A stretch of DNA of 36,113 nucleotides from a bacterium (lineage in GTDB: Bacteria; Sysuimicrobiota; Sysuimicrobiia; Sysuimicrobiales; Thermofontiviventaceae). Of the stretch, positions 15,468 through 22,441 are shown in pieces. The position numbers and the translations under genes are program-made. The notes under the pieces are model-generated. The model worked only from the letters and a program-made list of their open reading frames with translations, did not search any database and was not told the DNA's origin. The first letter of the stretch is position 1. Every line of letters starts with the position of its first letter. The stretch covers positions 1-36,113 of the forward strand of contig JAUQQG010000099.1 of assembly GCA_030550015.1 (NCBI GenBank). Direction: 5' to 3'.

Positions 15468-17075
15468 TCAACTCACCTCCACGAAGGTTTGCAGGCGCTC
15501 CGCCTGGATCAGGCGGCGCTTTGCGATGTAGGCAATGATCTCCTCCACAGCTGGGCGCTCCGTCTGGCTGGGCTGGGAGTCCATGTACTGGGTCCTCCCC
15601 CCGGAAGTCGCCACGGTGTACATTTGGTCCTCCGTGAGGGGGCGCCCGTTCACCTCCATCTGGAGGACCCGGCTCCCCCGTGGGTTCTCCTTCCGGAACC
15701 ACACCCGCGCCCCCGCGCACCGCAGGACGTCCCCACCCAGCCGTTGGAGTGGATCGGGGTTGAAGACGTTGTCCAGGTTGTCCTCAATTGCCTCCCGGAT
15801 CCTCCTGCCGCTGAGCCTTGCTCTGTAGAGAGGAGAGGGCGTGGGCTTCATGGCGTTGTAGACGTCCTCAACGGTGATGGGACCTGGGAGGAGCGTTGTC
15901 CCAAACCGCCACCCGGGCGCGCACCCGAGGTCTGCATCCATGATCTCCCTGTAGGCTTCCACGAGAAAGGCATCTGTAGTCCCTCCGTAGAGGTGTCGGC
16001 GATAGAGCAGCGAGTGGGCCTCTCCAATCACCCTCCCGAGACGATCCCGGTAGGGGGCATAGAGCTCGGTGATGAGCCTGTCGATGGCTGGATCCGGATC
16101 GATGCGCTGGGGGAGGACGGGGAGGAGGGTGTGCCGGAACCCTACAATTTTGCCACCGCGCACCTGGAGGTCCAGGCTTCCGAGGAGCTTCCCGTGGGAG
16201 CCTGCTTGAACGATGAGGGTCCGTCCCACCCGGACCGGCTGCCACAGGATATCGTGGGTATGGCCGCCCACAATGACGTCAACGCCCTCGATGCGTTCAG
16301 CGAAGACCCGGTCTTGGGCGTAACCCATATGGGAGAGGAGGATCACAATCTGAGCCCCCTCCTCCCTCCGCACGCGCCAGATCTCCTCCTGGAGAGCCTC
16401 CTCCCGGTACCCCATGCGCCAGCCGGGATTGGCATCCCGGCGCTCGGTCGTCAGAAGGCTGAAGGGGTAGGCCTGTCCCACCACGGCAACGCGGATCCCC
16501 TCCAGGTCTTTGACGATGCTTGCCTTGAGGACACGATCCTCAAAGTCCGTATCCACGAGGTTCTGGGCTAGCACGGGGAAAGCGGCTTCACGGATACGGG
16601 CGAGGAGAACCTCCTTGCCCAGGTTGAACTCCCAGTGTAAGGTCATAGCATCGTACCCCATGGCGTTCATCACCTCGACCACCGCCCTCCCCTCTGTGAG
16701 GAGGGCGATGGCCGAGCCGTACCACGCATCTCCCGCATCGAGAAGGAGCGTCCGTCCCGGATAGGCAGCGCGCTCCTTCTGAATGAGGGCGGCAAGGTAG
16801 GCATAGCCTCCCACCTTCCCGTACCGCCGCGCCAGGGAGAGGAAATCCACCGAGGAGGTCAGATAGGCCTCCACGCTTCCCCAGGCGATTCCGTTCTCTT
16901 TCAGGAACTCCGGCCCGTAAGCTTCCCGGTGATAGATGGGAACGAGCTGGCCGTGGGTGTCGTTCGTCCACAGGATGCGGACGACTTCTGGACGCCTCAC
17001 GCACCCTGCAAACCAGGGGGCCACCGCTGCAGAAGCAAGGGATGCGCTCAGGAATTGGCGTCTTGTGAGCTTCAT
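15468..17075 (-). CDS. soxB: SoxB sulfate thiohydrolase, Tat-exported
   Basis: 535 residues of the metallophosphoesterase/5'-nucleotidase family. SoxB-like features are NDTHGQL near the N-terminus, LLLDAGDAWYGS, the metal-site segment MTLHWEFNLGKE, LSHMGY, GGHTHDI and AGSHGKLLG. The leader KLTRRQFLSASLASAAVAPWFAGC is a twin-arginine signal and ends in FAGC, which may be a lipobox, suggesting a membrane-anchored protein on the outer face. SoxB hydrolyses the sulfate group from SoxY-bound thiosulfate using two manganese ions. ATG 17075 is preferred to the frame start at 17093 because the Tat motif follows directly. It follows the YeeE-type transporter after about 100 nt and overlaps nothing; etfA begins three bases later. 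Confidence 0.92.
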   Translation of the reverse strand: MKLTRRQFLSASLASAAVAPWFAGCVRRPEVVRILWTNDTHGQLVPIYHREAYGPEFLKENGIAWGSVEAYLTSSVDFLSLARRYGKVGGYAYLAALIQKERAAYPGRTLLLDAGDAWYGSAIALLTEGRAVVEVMNAMGYDAMTLHWEFNLGKEVLLARIREAAFPVLAQNLVDTDFEDRVLKASIVKDLEGIRVAVVGQAYPFSLLTTERRDANPGWRMGYREEALQEEIWRVRREEGAQIVILLSHMGYAQDRVFAERIEGVDVIVGGHTHDILWQPVRVGRTLIVQAGSHGKLLGSLDLQVRGGKIVGFRHTLLPVLPQRIDPDPAIDRLITELYAPYRDRLGRVIGEAHSLLYRRHLYGGTTDAFLVEAYREIMDADLGCAPGWRFGTTLLPGPITVEDVYNAMKPTPSPLYRARLSGRRIREAIEDNLDNVFNPDPLQRLGGDVLRCAGARVWFRKENPRGSRVLQMEVNGRPLTEDQMYTVATSGGRTQYMDSQPSQTERPAVEEIIAYIAKRRLIQAERLQTFVEVS

Positions 17076-17181
17076 CAGTCCTGCATCCACCACGGCCTAC
17101 ACGGTTTCCTCAGTCTCCACGGTCTATGCAGTAACAGGCGAATGAGCGCCTCCATCTCGGCGTGAACCAAAGAAACCCCCT

Positions 17182-18348
17182 TCACAGGGTGGCGAGCTTG
17201 CGTGTGGCCTCGTTCCAAGCGGTGACCAGGTACCACAGCAGGAGAACACCCAGGAGGAGTGCGAAGGAACCTCTCCAGCCCAACACCTCGGGGAGGAACA
17301 CAGCTGTCCCCAGACGCTCCTGGAATCCCGACCGGAGGAGCCAGTCCCGGACAAGGGAGGCAGAGAAGATATAGCCCGTGAGGGCTACCCAAAGCTTGAC
17401 ATGTCCCTCCCCTGCGCGCCAGATCGCCCCTCCCCCACACCCTCCTGCCAGGACCATGCCCACCCCGAAGATAAGTCCACCGAGGAGGCTCCCGACCCAG
17501 AAGGTGGGACGGACGAACTCCTCGGCCTTCTCGAAGATCGCCGTCTTGACGAGGGCAAACCCGACAAGGCTCACAAGGAGTCCAAGGAGCATTGCCCGTG
17601 TATGTCTGGAATCGCCTGTGAGGAAAGGCTCTCGGAACGCCTGGACGAAACAGACCCGCGAGCGTTGGCAGACAATGCCAAGGAGGAGGCCAAAGAACAG
17701 GATCAGGGCACGATCTGCGTATCCGAGATGTCCATACAGAAAAGCCCAGAGGATGATTCCGAAGAGCACGGCTGCACCAAGGTACGGCTGGAGGGTTCGC
17801 CCCGGAGCCAGTGGACCTGCGCTTCCTGCCACCGGCGCCATCGCTGGAGCCAAGTGCTCCACCTCCCAGAGGAGGTAGCGAGTCCCCAGGAATGCACCGG
17901 CAGCGAGCCCCACCCCCATGGCCAGTCCGCTTGCAGCGAGGGCGCTCGTCGCGCTGAAGAATCCGCCGATGTTACAGCCTCTCGCCAGCGCCGCGCCCGT
18001 TCCCAGGAGGAGGCCGCCGATCAGTCCCTTCACCAACTCCCTACGGGGTCCCACGCGAATCCCGAACTCCCCCGCAAGAAGAGCCGAGGCCATCGCCCCA
18101 AACAGAAGTCCAAAGTTGATCACCGATCCGGACCGCAGGAGAGGCGAAAGGGCTTCGGTCCGTACGATCCCAATGCGCCCCAGGACCCAGTCCCCCCAGT
18201 TCAACGCGCCGTCCAACGTGGTCCATGGTTGAGAGAACAGGAACAGGAAGACGTTGATGATGCCAATGAGCAACCCCCCTGCCCACACCGGCCACTGCTT
18301 CCTAAACAGAGCCTCGTAGTCCTCCCGGAGTTTCTCCCGTACTCCCAT
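17182..18348 (-). CDS. YeeE/YedE (SoxT/TsuA-like) sulfur or thiosulfate transporter
   Basis: 388 residues with about nine to ten membrane helices. The conserved cysteines of the YeeE/YedE family are present: Cys125 in ARGCNIGG, Cys233 in QRSRVCFVQAF and Cys304 in LAGGCGGGAIWR. In TsuA-type thiosulfate transporters such cysteines line the transport path. In several sulfur oxidisers a YeeE-type protein (SoxT) is encoded next to soxYZ or shdr genes and brings sulfur into the cytoplasm. Here it lies between the cytochrome and soxB genes, so import of SoxY-bound sulfane sulfur or thiosulfate for sHdr is a sound inference. ATG 18348 follows GGGAGAAAGGAA. Substrate is not proven by sequence. Confidence 0.88.
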   Translation of the reverse strand: MGVREKLREDYEALFRKQWPVWAGGLLIGIINVFLFLFSQPWTTLDGALNWGDWVLGRIGIVRTEALSPLLRSGSVINFGLLFGAMASALLAGEFGIRVGPRRELVKGLIGGLLLGTGAALARGCNIGGFFSATSALAASGLAMGVGLAAGAFLGTRYLLWEVEHLAPAMAPVAGSAGPLAPGRTLQPYLGAAVLFGIILWAFLYGHLGYADRALILFFGLLLGIVCQRSRVCFVQAFREPFLTGDSRHTRAMLLGLLVSLVGFALVKTAIFEKAEEFVRPTFWVGSLLGGLIFGVGMVLAGGCGGGAIWRAGEGHVKLWVALTGYIFSASLVRDWLLRSGFQERLGTAVFLPEVLGWRGSFALLLGVLLLWYLVTAWNEATRKLATL

Positions 18349-18361
18349 TTCCTTTCTCCCT

Positions 18362-18748
18362 TTACCTGGCCTTGAGGGTCCTGATGAAGTTCACGAGGTG
18401 CCAGCGCTCTTCTGGCGTGAGGATCAACTCAAATGGGGGCATCTCCGCGCGCCCCACGGAGATCTTCCAGAAGATCTCCCCGTCGCTCTCGCTCCCCAGG
18501 ATCGTGAGGTTCAGCCCTGCCTGCACACGCAGGCTTCCCACCGAAGGACCATCCCCAAGCCCCTTGAGCCCGTGGCACTTTGCGCAGTAGGTCATGTACA
18601 GTTCCTTCCCTTTCGCAATGGAAGCTTGCGTCGCCTTGATCGGGTTTTGAAGGGTCCTGGCCTCTTGAGGAGCCTTCCAATGGGTGGCAAAGGCCGCGAC
18701 CGCAAGAAGGAGCAAAATCCCCGTTACGACGATGCCTGCGCGTCCCAT
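18362..18748 (-). CDS. Monohaem c-type cytochrome in the Sox module
   Basis: 128 residues. Residues 6-22 are a hydrophobic leader or N-terminal anchor without a clear cleavage site. A single haem site CAKCH is at 55-59, and Met103 in GRAEMPPF is the likely distal ligand. The fold looks like a class I cytochrome with the TPEERWHLVNFIRTLK terminal helix. ATG 18748 has GGGGGGAC upstream; the longer frame to 18985 runs over soxZ and is spurious. It sits between soxZ and the YeeE-type gene. It may take the place of SoxX or act as electron acceptor for periplasmic sulfur oxidation. I do not call it soxX because no soxA accompanies it. Confidence 0.88.
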   Translation of the reverse strand: MGRAGIVVTGILLLLAVAAFATHWKAPQEARTLQNPIKATQASIAKGKELYMTYCAKCHGLKGLGDGPSVGSLRVQAGLNLTILGSESDGEIFWKISVGRAEMPPFELILTPEERWHLVNFIRTLKAR

Positions 18749-18761
18749 GTCCCGTCCCCCC

Positions 18762-19127
18762 TCATGTGCGGAAGCGGACCTGTTCAGTGACCTCAAAGCG
18801 CTTCCCCTGGTTGTTGGTGAACACCACCTTGAGAGGGGCTTCGCGATCTGCCCGCACCTTGAACGCCAACAAGGGATCGTCAGAGGTGGAGGAGTTGAGT
18901 TCAAAGAGGCTGATGCGCTCCGCCCCGTAGAAGACCTCGACTGTCTTGATGTAGATCGCAGGGCGCTCCCGGACAAAACGCTCAAAGGGGGTCTTGGCGT
19001 CCTCGACCAGGCGCAGGCCAGTGCGGGAGGGGTGCTTGATCTTCACTTTTACCTCGATCACCTCCCCCTTCTGAATAGTCGATGGGAGGCGAAGCTTCGG
19101 CTGGCCGAACTGGTACTCCTCTGCCAT
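18762..19127 (-). CDS. soxZ: SoxZ sulfur-carrier partner
   Basis: 121 residues with the SoxZ beta-sandwich signature: KLRLPSTIQKGEVIEVKVKIKHPSRTGLR, then VEVFYGAERI, SDDPLLAFKVRAD and VVFTNNQGKRFEV. It has no leader, as usual: SoxZ is carried across the membrane bound to Tat-exported SoxY. ATG 19127 is two bases after the soxY stop (TGAGATG), so the pair is translationally coupled. SoxZ shapes the site that presents the SoxY cysteine arm to Sox enzymes. The same fold appears as the second half of the SoxYZ fusion at 32621-33388. Confidence 0.95.
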   Translation of the reverse strand: MAEEYQFGQPKLRLPSTIQKGEVIEVKVKIKHPSRTGLRLVEDAKTPFERFVRERPAIYIKTVEVFYGAERISLFELNSSTSDDPLLAFKVRADREAPLKVVFTNNQGKRFEVTEQVRFRT

Positions 19128-19128
19128 C

Positions 19129-19611
19129 TCAACACCCCCCCAGGCTGACCTTGAGCTTCTTGCTGGCAATCCACTTGCCGTGCTTGCTGCACTCGGCGAT
19201 CACGAAAATCTCCGCATCTCCCCCGTCCATGCGGATCTGGGTGGAGATATAGGCTTCCCCGTTTGCCGGGGTGAAATAGTAGATGCCCTTGTTCACCACA
19301 GGATCCCGGAAGTTGAGGATCTGGATGCTCTTGATGTAATGGTCACGTTCCATGGGATGGCCCATGGAGACAACGATGGGAACGTTGGCTCCGTCCTCGG
19401 CGATGGCTGGTAGCCGAATGTTGATGAGGTGCTCCTTCTCCAAGGCGGTGAGGGACTTGGTATCCCTCACCGCCTTGAAGTACTGAAGGGGGTGGGTAGA
19501 GGCGAAGGCCAGGTCGGCCAAACCCAGGACAGAAAGGACGGTGCTGCCCAGACCTAACACCGAGGCTGCTTTCAGGAACTCCCTCCTCGTGAAGTACTCT
19601 TCCTGCGACAT
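19129..19611 (-). CDS. soxY: SoxY sulfur carrier with twin-arginine leader and shortened GGC tail
   Basis: 160 residues. The leader begins MSQEEYFTRREFLKAASVLG, a clear Tat signal ending near LAFA. The mature part has the SoxY core (LPAIAEDGANVPIVVSMGHPM, IAECSKHGKW). The sulfur-binding cysteine is the very last residue: the tail reads SLGGC and then stops, whereas the usual SoxY swinging arm ends GGCGG. ATG 19611 is chosen because GGAGGGGGG is four bases upstream. The protein carries thiosulfate- or sulfide-derived sulfur in the periplasm. Loss of the last two glycines may change how the arm enters partner active sites; it is not a frameshift, since soxZ follows in the normal place. Confidence 0.93.
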   Translation of the reverse strand: MSQEEYFTRREFLKAASVLGLGSTVLSVLGLADLAFASTHPLQYFKAVRDTKSLTALEKEHLINIRLPAIAEDGANVPIVVSMGHPMERDHYIKSIQILNFRDPVVNKGIYYFTPANGEAYISTQIRMDGGDAEIFVIAECSKHGKWIASKKLKVSLGGC

Positions 19612-19653
19612 TGTTCCCCCCTCCTGCATCAGGGCAGGCACGGAGGCCTTGCC

Positions 19654-20964
19654 CTACTGGCTGCAGTCGCCCTTGCTGTTGACCGCCGGGGCATTCTTCA
19701 CGCGCTTCACATTCTGCTGGGTCAAGAACGGGACGCCGCAGAAGTAGGGCACCCACTGGACGCCGTTCGTCCCAAAGCCCACTTGCACGCTGGCCACTTT
19801 GCGGACTTTCCGCGCGCGGGCATCCCAGCGGAAGATGGTCACGGTATCCCCCAACCGGTCGCTGCCCACCGCGAACCGCCCGTCGGCGGACCAGTGGACA
19901 TTGTGGGTTCCCTTCCCACCGGCTTCGATCCGCTCCACAACCTCCCCCCGTGCGGCATCCACGATCGTGTACCAGTCATCGGTGGCATCGTTGGTAGCAA
20001 TGGCGATGGAGGACTCCGCTGGGTTCGCGTAGGCAGTATTCGTCCCCGCGCCGGAGTCCAGGATCTTCCATAATTCGAGGCGCTCCACATCCACCAGGCC
20101 GAGCTGACCGCTCCGTCCCAGGCCGATCATGGCCACCTTCCCCTTGTTGGCGAAGTTGATGTTGCCAGGGCCACTCCCCTTCGGCATCTGGATCACCTTC
20201 ACAATCTCCTGCTTCTCGACATCGATGATGGCGGTGAAGTCCCTGGGAGGCGAACTGGCAAAGAGGTACTTGCCATCAGGCGTCATCTTCATGCGCGCGC
20301 AGCGGTCACAGTTCAAGGTCTTGACGATCTTCCGCAGGCTGATGTCGAGCACATCGACATTTCCCGTTCCCTGGTGCCCGATGAAGGCGAACTTCCCATC
20401 GTGGGTCTGGATCACGTCCCGCGCTACGGTGCCGGTGGTCTTCACCTTGAACATGTAGCGGTGGCGCACCGGATCGATGTAGTACACATATCCTCCCTTG
20501 GGATTCAGGTCACCGCAGAGAAGGAGATCCTTGATCGGGCTAAAGCTGCAGTGGAAGGGATCGTCGAAGTCGGTCTTGATCTCCGCTACCACCTCGTCGG
20601 TGAAGGAGTCGATCACGGTCATCACGTTGTGATCACCCTTCCCCTCAGACTGGTGGTTGATATAGACGTAGCGCATCCCTGGGGCTACCCAAGGGTGATG
20701 GGGCTGGGCAGCGTTGACCTTGATGAGTTTGACAATGTAGCCGGGTTTCTCGGGGTCGATGACGGCCACGAGTCCATCATCCTGCACGGGGATGTAGAAC
20801 TTCCCCCTGCTCAAGTGTTGGAGGAGTTCCGGCTGCGATGGCCACGTGCGGGCATCCGCATAAAAGATTTTGCTCAGGATCTTTCCCTCACCGCCGGCCG
20901 TAGAAAGAGAGTTGAGGAGGAGGACAATGGCGATACAGACGATGAATCCTCCTTTTCTCCACAT
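19654..20964 (-). CDS. Exported beta-propeller protein (YVTN / cytochrome cd1-like repeats), function unknown
   Basis: 436 residues. The first 25 residues are a Sec-type leader (MWRKGG then a long hydrophobic stretch). The rest consists of repeated units with motifs such as VAVIDPEKPG, VDVLDISLRKIV, HDGKFAFIGHQG, TPDGKYLFASS and WSADGRFAVGSD, typical of seven- or eight-bladed propellers related to YVTN/NirN-like domains. Cys-x2-Cys occurs in NCDRCARMK but no haem-binding CxxCH is present. ATG 20964 follows GGGGGGTGG. It begins 153 nt after the thioredoxin gene and directly precedes soxY, so it may bind SoxYZ or take over the step of the missing SoxA (speculation). Family known, role unknown. 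Confidence 0.8.
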   Translation of the reverse strand: MWRKGGFIVCIAIVLLLNSLSTAGGEGKILSKIFYADARTWPSQPELLQHLSRGKFYIPVQDDGLVAVIDPEKPGYIVKLIKVNAAQPHHPWVAPGMRYVYINHQSEGKGDHNVMTVIDSFTDEVVAEIKTDFDDPFHCSFSPIKDLLLCGDLNPKGGYVYYIDPVRHRYMFKVKTTGTVARDVIQTHDGKFAFIGHQGTGNVDVLDISLRKIVKTLNCDRCARMKMTPDGKYLFASSPPRDFTAIIDVEKQEIVKVIQMPKGSGPGNINFANKGKVAMIGLGRSGQLGLVDVERLELWKILDSGAGTNTAYANPAESSIAIATNDATDDWYTIVDAARGEVVERIEAGGKGTHNVHWSADGRFAVGSDRLGDTVTIFRWDARARKVRKVASVQVGFGTNGVQWVPYFCGVPFLTQQNVKRVKNAPAVNSKGDCSQ

Positions 20965-21117
20965 CTGGTTCCACCCCCCGATGCCGCATGCCTTCGAATT
21001 TCCAGTACCCCGCAAACGTCACTAGACACTTGCAGAAGGCTCCCCACCACATGCTCTCCGTTCCATGGGAAAAACATCAGAGCCCTTGTTCTTCCTCTCA
21101 CCTCCTTTGCGCTCCTC

Positions 21118-21657
21118 TCAACACGGAGCTGTGGCGGCCCGCGTTGGGAGGGTCTTGTTGAGGAGGTGCTCCAGATAGAGATCGAAGGACATCTCTCCGT
21201 ACCACCCCCGCGTGATGTAGGCGAGGAGCTCCATGAAGCCCTTGGGCCCTACATATCCTGGGATGCGCATGTACTCCTTCTCCAGGTCCCGGTAGTCCAA
21301 GACCACGATCGTGGGGAAGGTGACCACACGGTATCGATCGCGCAGCTGGACCCCTGAGACCCTCTCCCCTCCAGGCCCGGCGAAGGGAGCAGGGTTAAAG
21401 CTCTCTACCCGCACTGGGACGAAGCATCGCTGCACGACCTTTTGGATCGCGGCATCAGAGAAGGTGACCGCGTCCATCCGCTCGCAGTATGGGCATGCGG
21501 GCTTGTGGAAGTAGACGAGGAGGGGTCTACGCACCTGTCTTCCCAGGCCTACCCCCTCTGTCCACTTGCGCCAGACAATCCGTGCACTTCCCGCTACCGC
21601 TTCACTCGTAAGCACCAACCCCACCACCGCTGTGAGAACACGCAACGTTCCTTTCAT
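21118..21657 (-). CDS. Exported thioredoxin-fold protein (SoxW-like)
   Basis: 179 residues. Residues 1-23 are a Sec leader (MKGTLRVLTAVVGLVLTSEAVAG). The thioredoxin fold follows, with active site CPYC at 55-58 in FHKPACPYCERMD and the cis-proline in VVTFPTIVV. The protein ends with a cysteine (ATAPC). A GTG at 21669 overlaps the etfB stop, but ATG 21657 gives a better leader and is preceded by GGTGAGG. Periplasmic thioredoxins of the SoxW type keep the SoxY cysteine reduced, and its place as first gene of the Sox module agrees. Other reductants such as CcdA are not in the window, so the electron source is unknown. Confidence 0.85.
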   Translation of the reverse strand: MKGTLRVLTAVVGLVLTSEAVAGSARIVWRKWTEGVGLGRQVRRPLLVYFHKPACPYCERMDAVTFSDAAIQKVVQRCFVPVRVESFNPAPFAGPGGERVSGVQLRDRYRVVTFPTIVVLDYRDLEKEYMRIPGYVGPKGFMELLAYITRGWYGEMSFDLYLEHLLNKTLPTRAATAPC

Positions 21658-21665
21658 CGTCGCCC

Positions 21666-22433
21666 TCACCGCAGAAGCCCTCGTTCCTCCAGGACCGCGA
21701 CAATGCGCCTCGCCACTTCCTCAGGGGGCCCCTCGAGGATCTCGGCGTGGCCTGTCGCCTCGGGTTTGAACAGCCTCCGTACCTGGATCTGTAGTCCGAG
21801 GGGAGCCCTTCCCTCCACCGCCTCGATCTTCCCCTCCTTCATGGCTTGGCGGACTTTTGTGATGGGAGCGTAACGCGGCGGCTGCCGAGCGGCCTGGATC
21901 CCCAGCACTACTGGGAGCTGTACCTCGAACTCCCCGAGGAGGCCACCTGCGTACTCCTTGCGCACGCGCGCTACCTTCCTTTCGGGTTCAACCTCCACAC
22001 CAGTCACCACGCCCACGTGAGGAATGTCCAGGTATCCGGCGAGGAGCATCCCAACTTGCCCGTCAAGATCGTCCACCGCCTGGACTCCCGTGAGGACCAG
22101 GTCGAAACCAAGGGAGGGCAAGAAATTCCGAAGGGCACCCGCAAGCCTCTTGTTGGAAAGCTTCTCCCCAAGACCGGTCACCTTGATCACCCGGTCTGCC
22201 CCCTTGGCCAGAGCGGTGTAGAGGACCTCGTCCACGCCGTCTGCCTCGGGTGCAACCACGGTCACGCGGCCACCGTGCGCCTCTTTGAGGAGGAGTGCTT
22301 CCTCTAGGGCGTGCTCGTCGAACTCGTTGAGAACCAGTTTGAGGAACTGGCGGTCCAAGTCGGTCCCCTCCGAATTGACCTCCAGGTCCTCGACGAGGTC
22401 TGGGACGAGCTTGCATAGGACAATGTATTCCAT
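21666..22433 (-). CDS. etfB: Electron transfer flavoprotein beta subunit
   Basis: 255 residues. EtfB signatures are seen: CKLVPDLVEDLEV at the start, NEFDEHALEEALLLKE, ALAKGADRVIKV, VLTGVQAVDDLDGQVGMLLAG and the LPVVLGIQAARQPPRYAPI stretch. With EtfA it forms the FAD-containing heterodimer thought to take electrons from sHdr/LbpA. It begins nine bases after sHdrB3 with GAGGTG upstream, which matches the known order C1-B1-A-H-B3-etfB. However, etfA does not follow: the thioredoxin gene overlaps the etfB stop and the Sox module comes next. Both ETF genes look intact, so the split is a rearrangement and not decay. Confidence 0.93.
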   Translation of the reverse strand: MEYIVLCKLVPDLVEDLEVNSEGTDLDRQFLKLVLNEFDEHALEEALLLKEAHGGRVTVVAPEADGVDEVLYTALAKGADRVIKVTGLGEKLSNKRLAGALRNFLPSLGFDLVLTGVQAVDDLDGQVGMLLAGYLDIPHVGVVTGVEVEPERKVARVRKEYAGGLLGEFEVQLPVVLGIQAARQPPRYAPITKVRQAMKEGKIEAVEGRAPLGLQIQVRRLFKPEATGHAEILEGPPEEVARRIVAVLEERGLLR

Positions 22434-22441
22434 GACGCACC

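Noticed and set aside
14955-16571. 538-codon open frame on the plus strand opposite etfA and soxB
   Set aside because: It lies wholly antisense to two well-recognised genes, shows no family motif, and is a by-product of biased codon third positions.
18362-18748. SoxX
   Set aside because: It is a monohaem cytochrome in a Sox module, but without SoxA and without a clear SoxX-specific signature only the general call is safe.
19654-20964. A haem d1/cytochrome cd1 nitrite reductase
   Set aside because: Propeller repeats are similar in style, but there is no CxxCH cytochrome domain and no nir genes are nearby.
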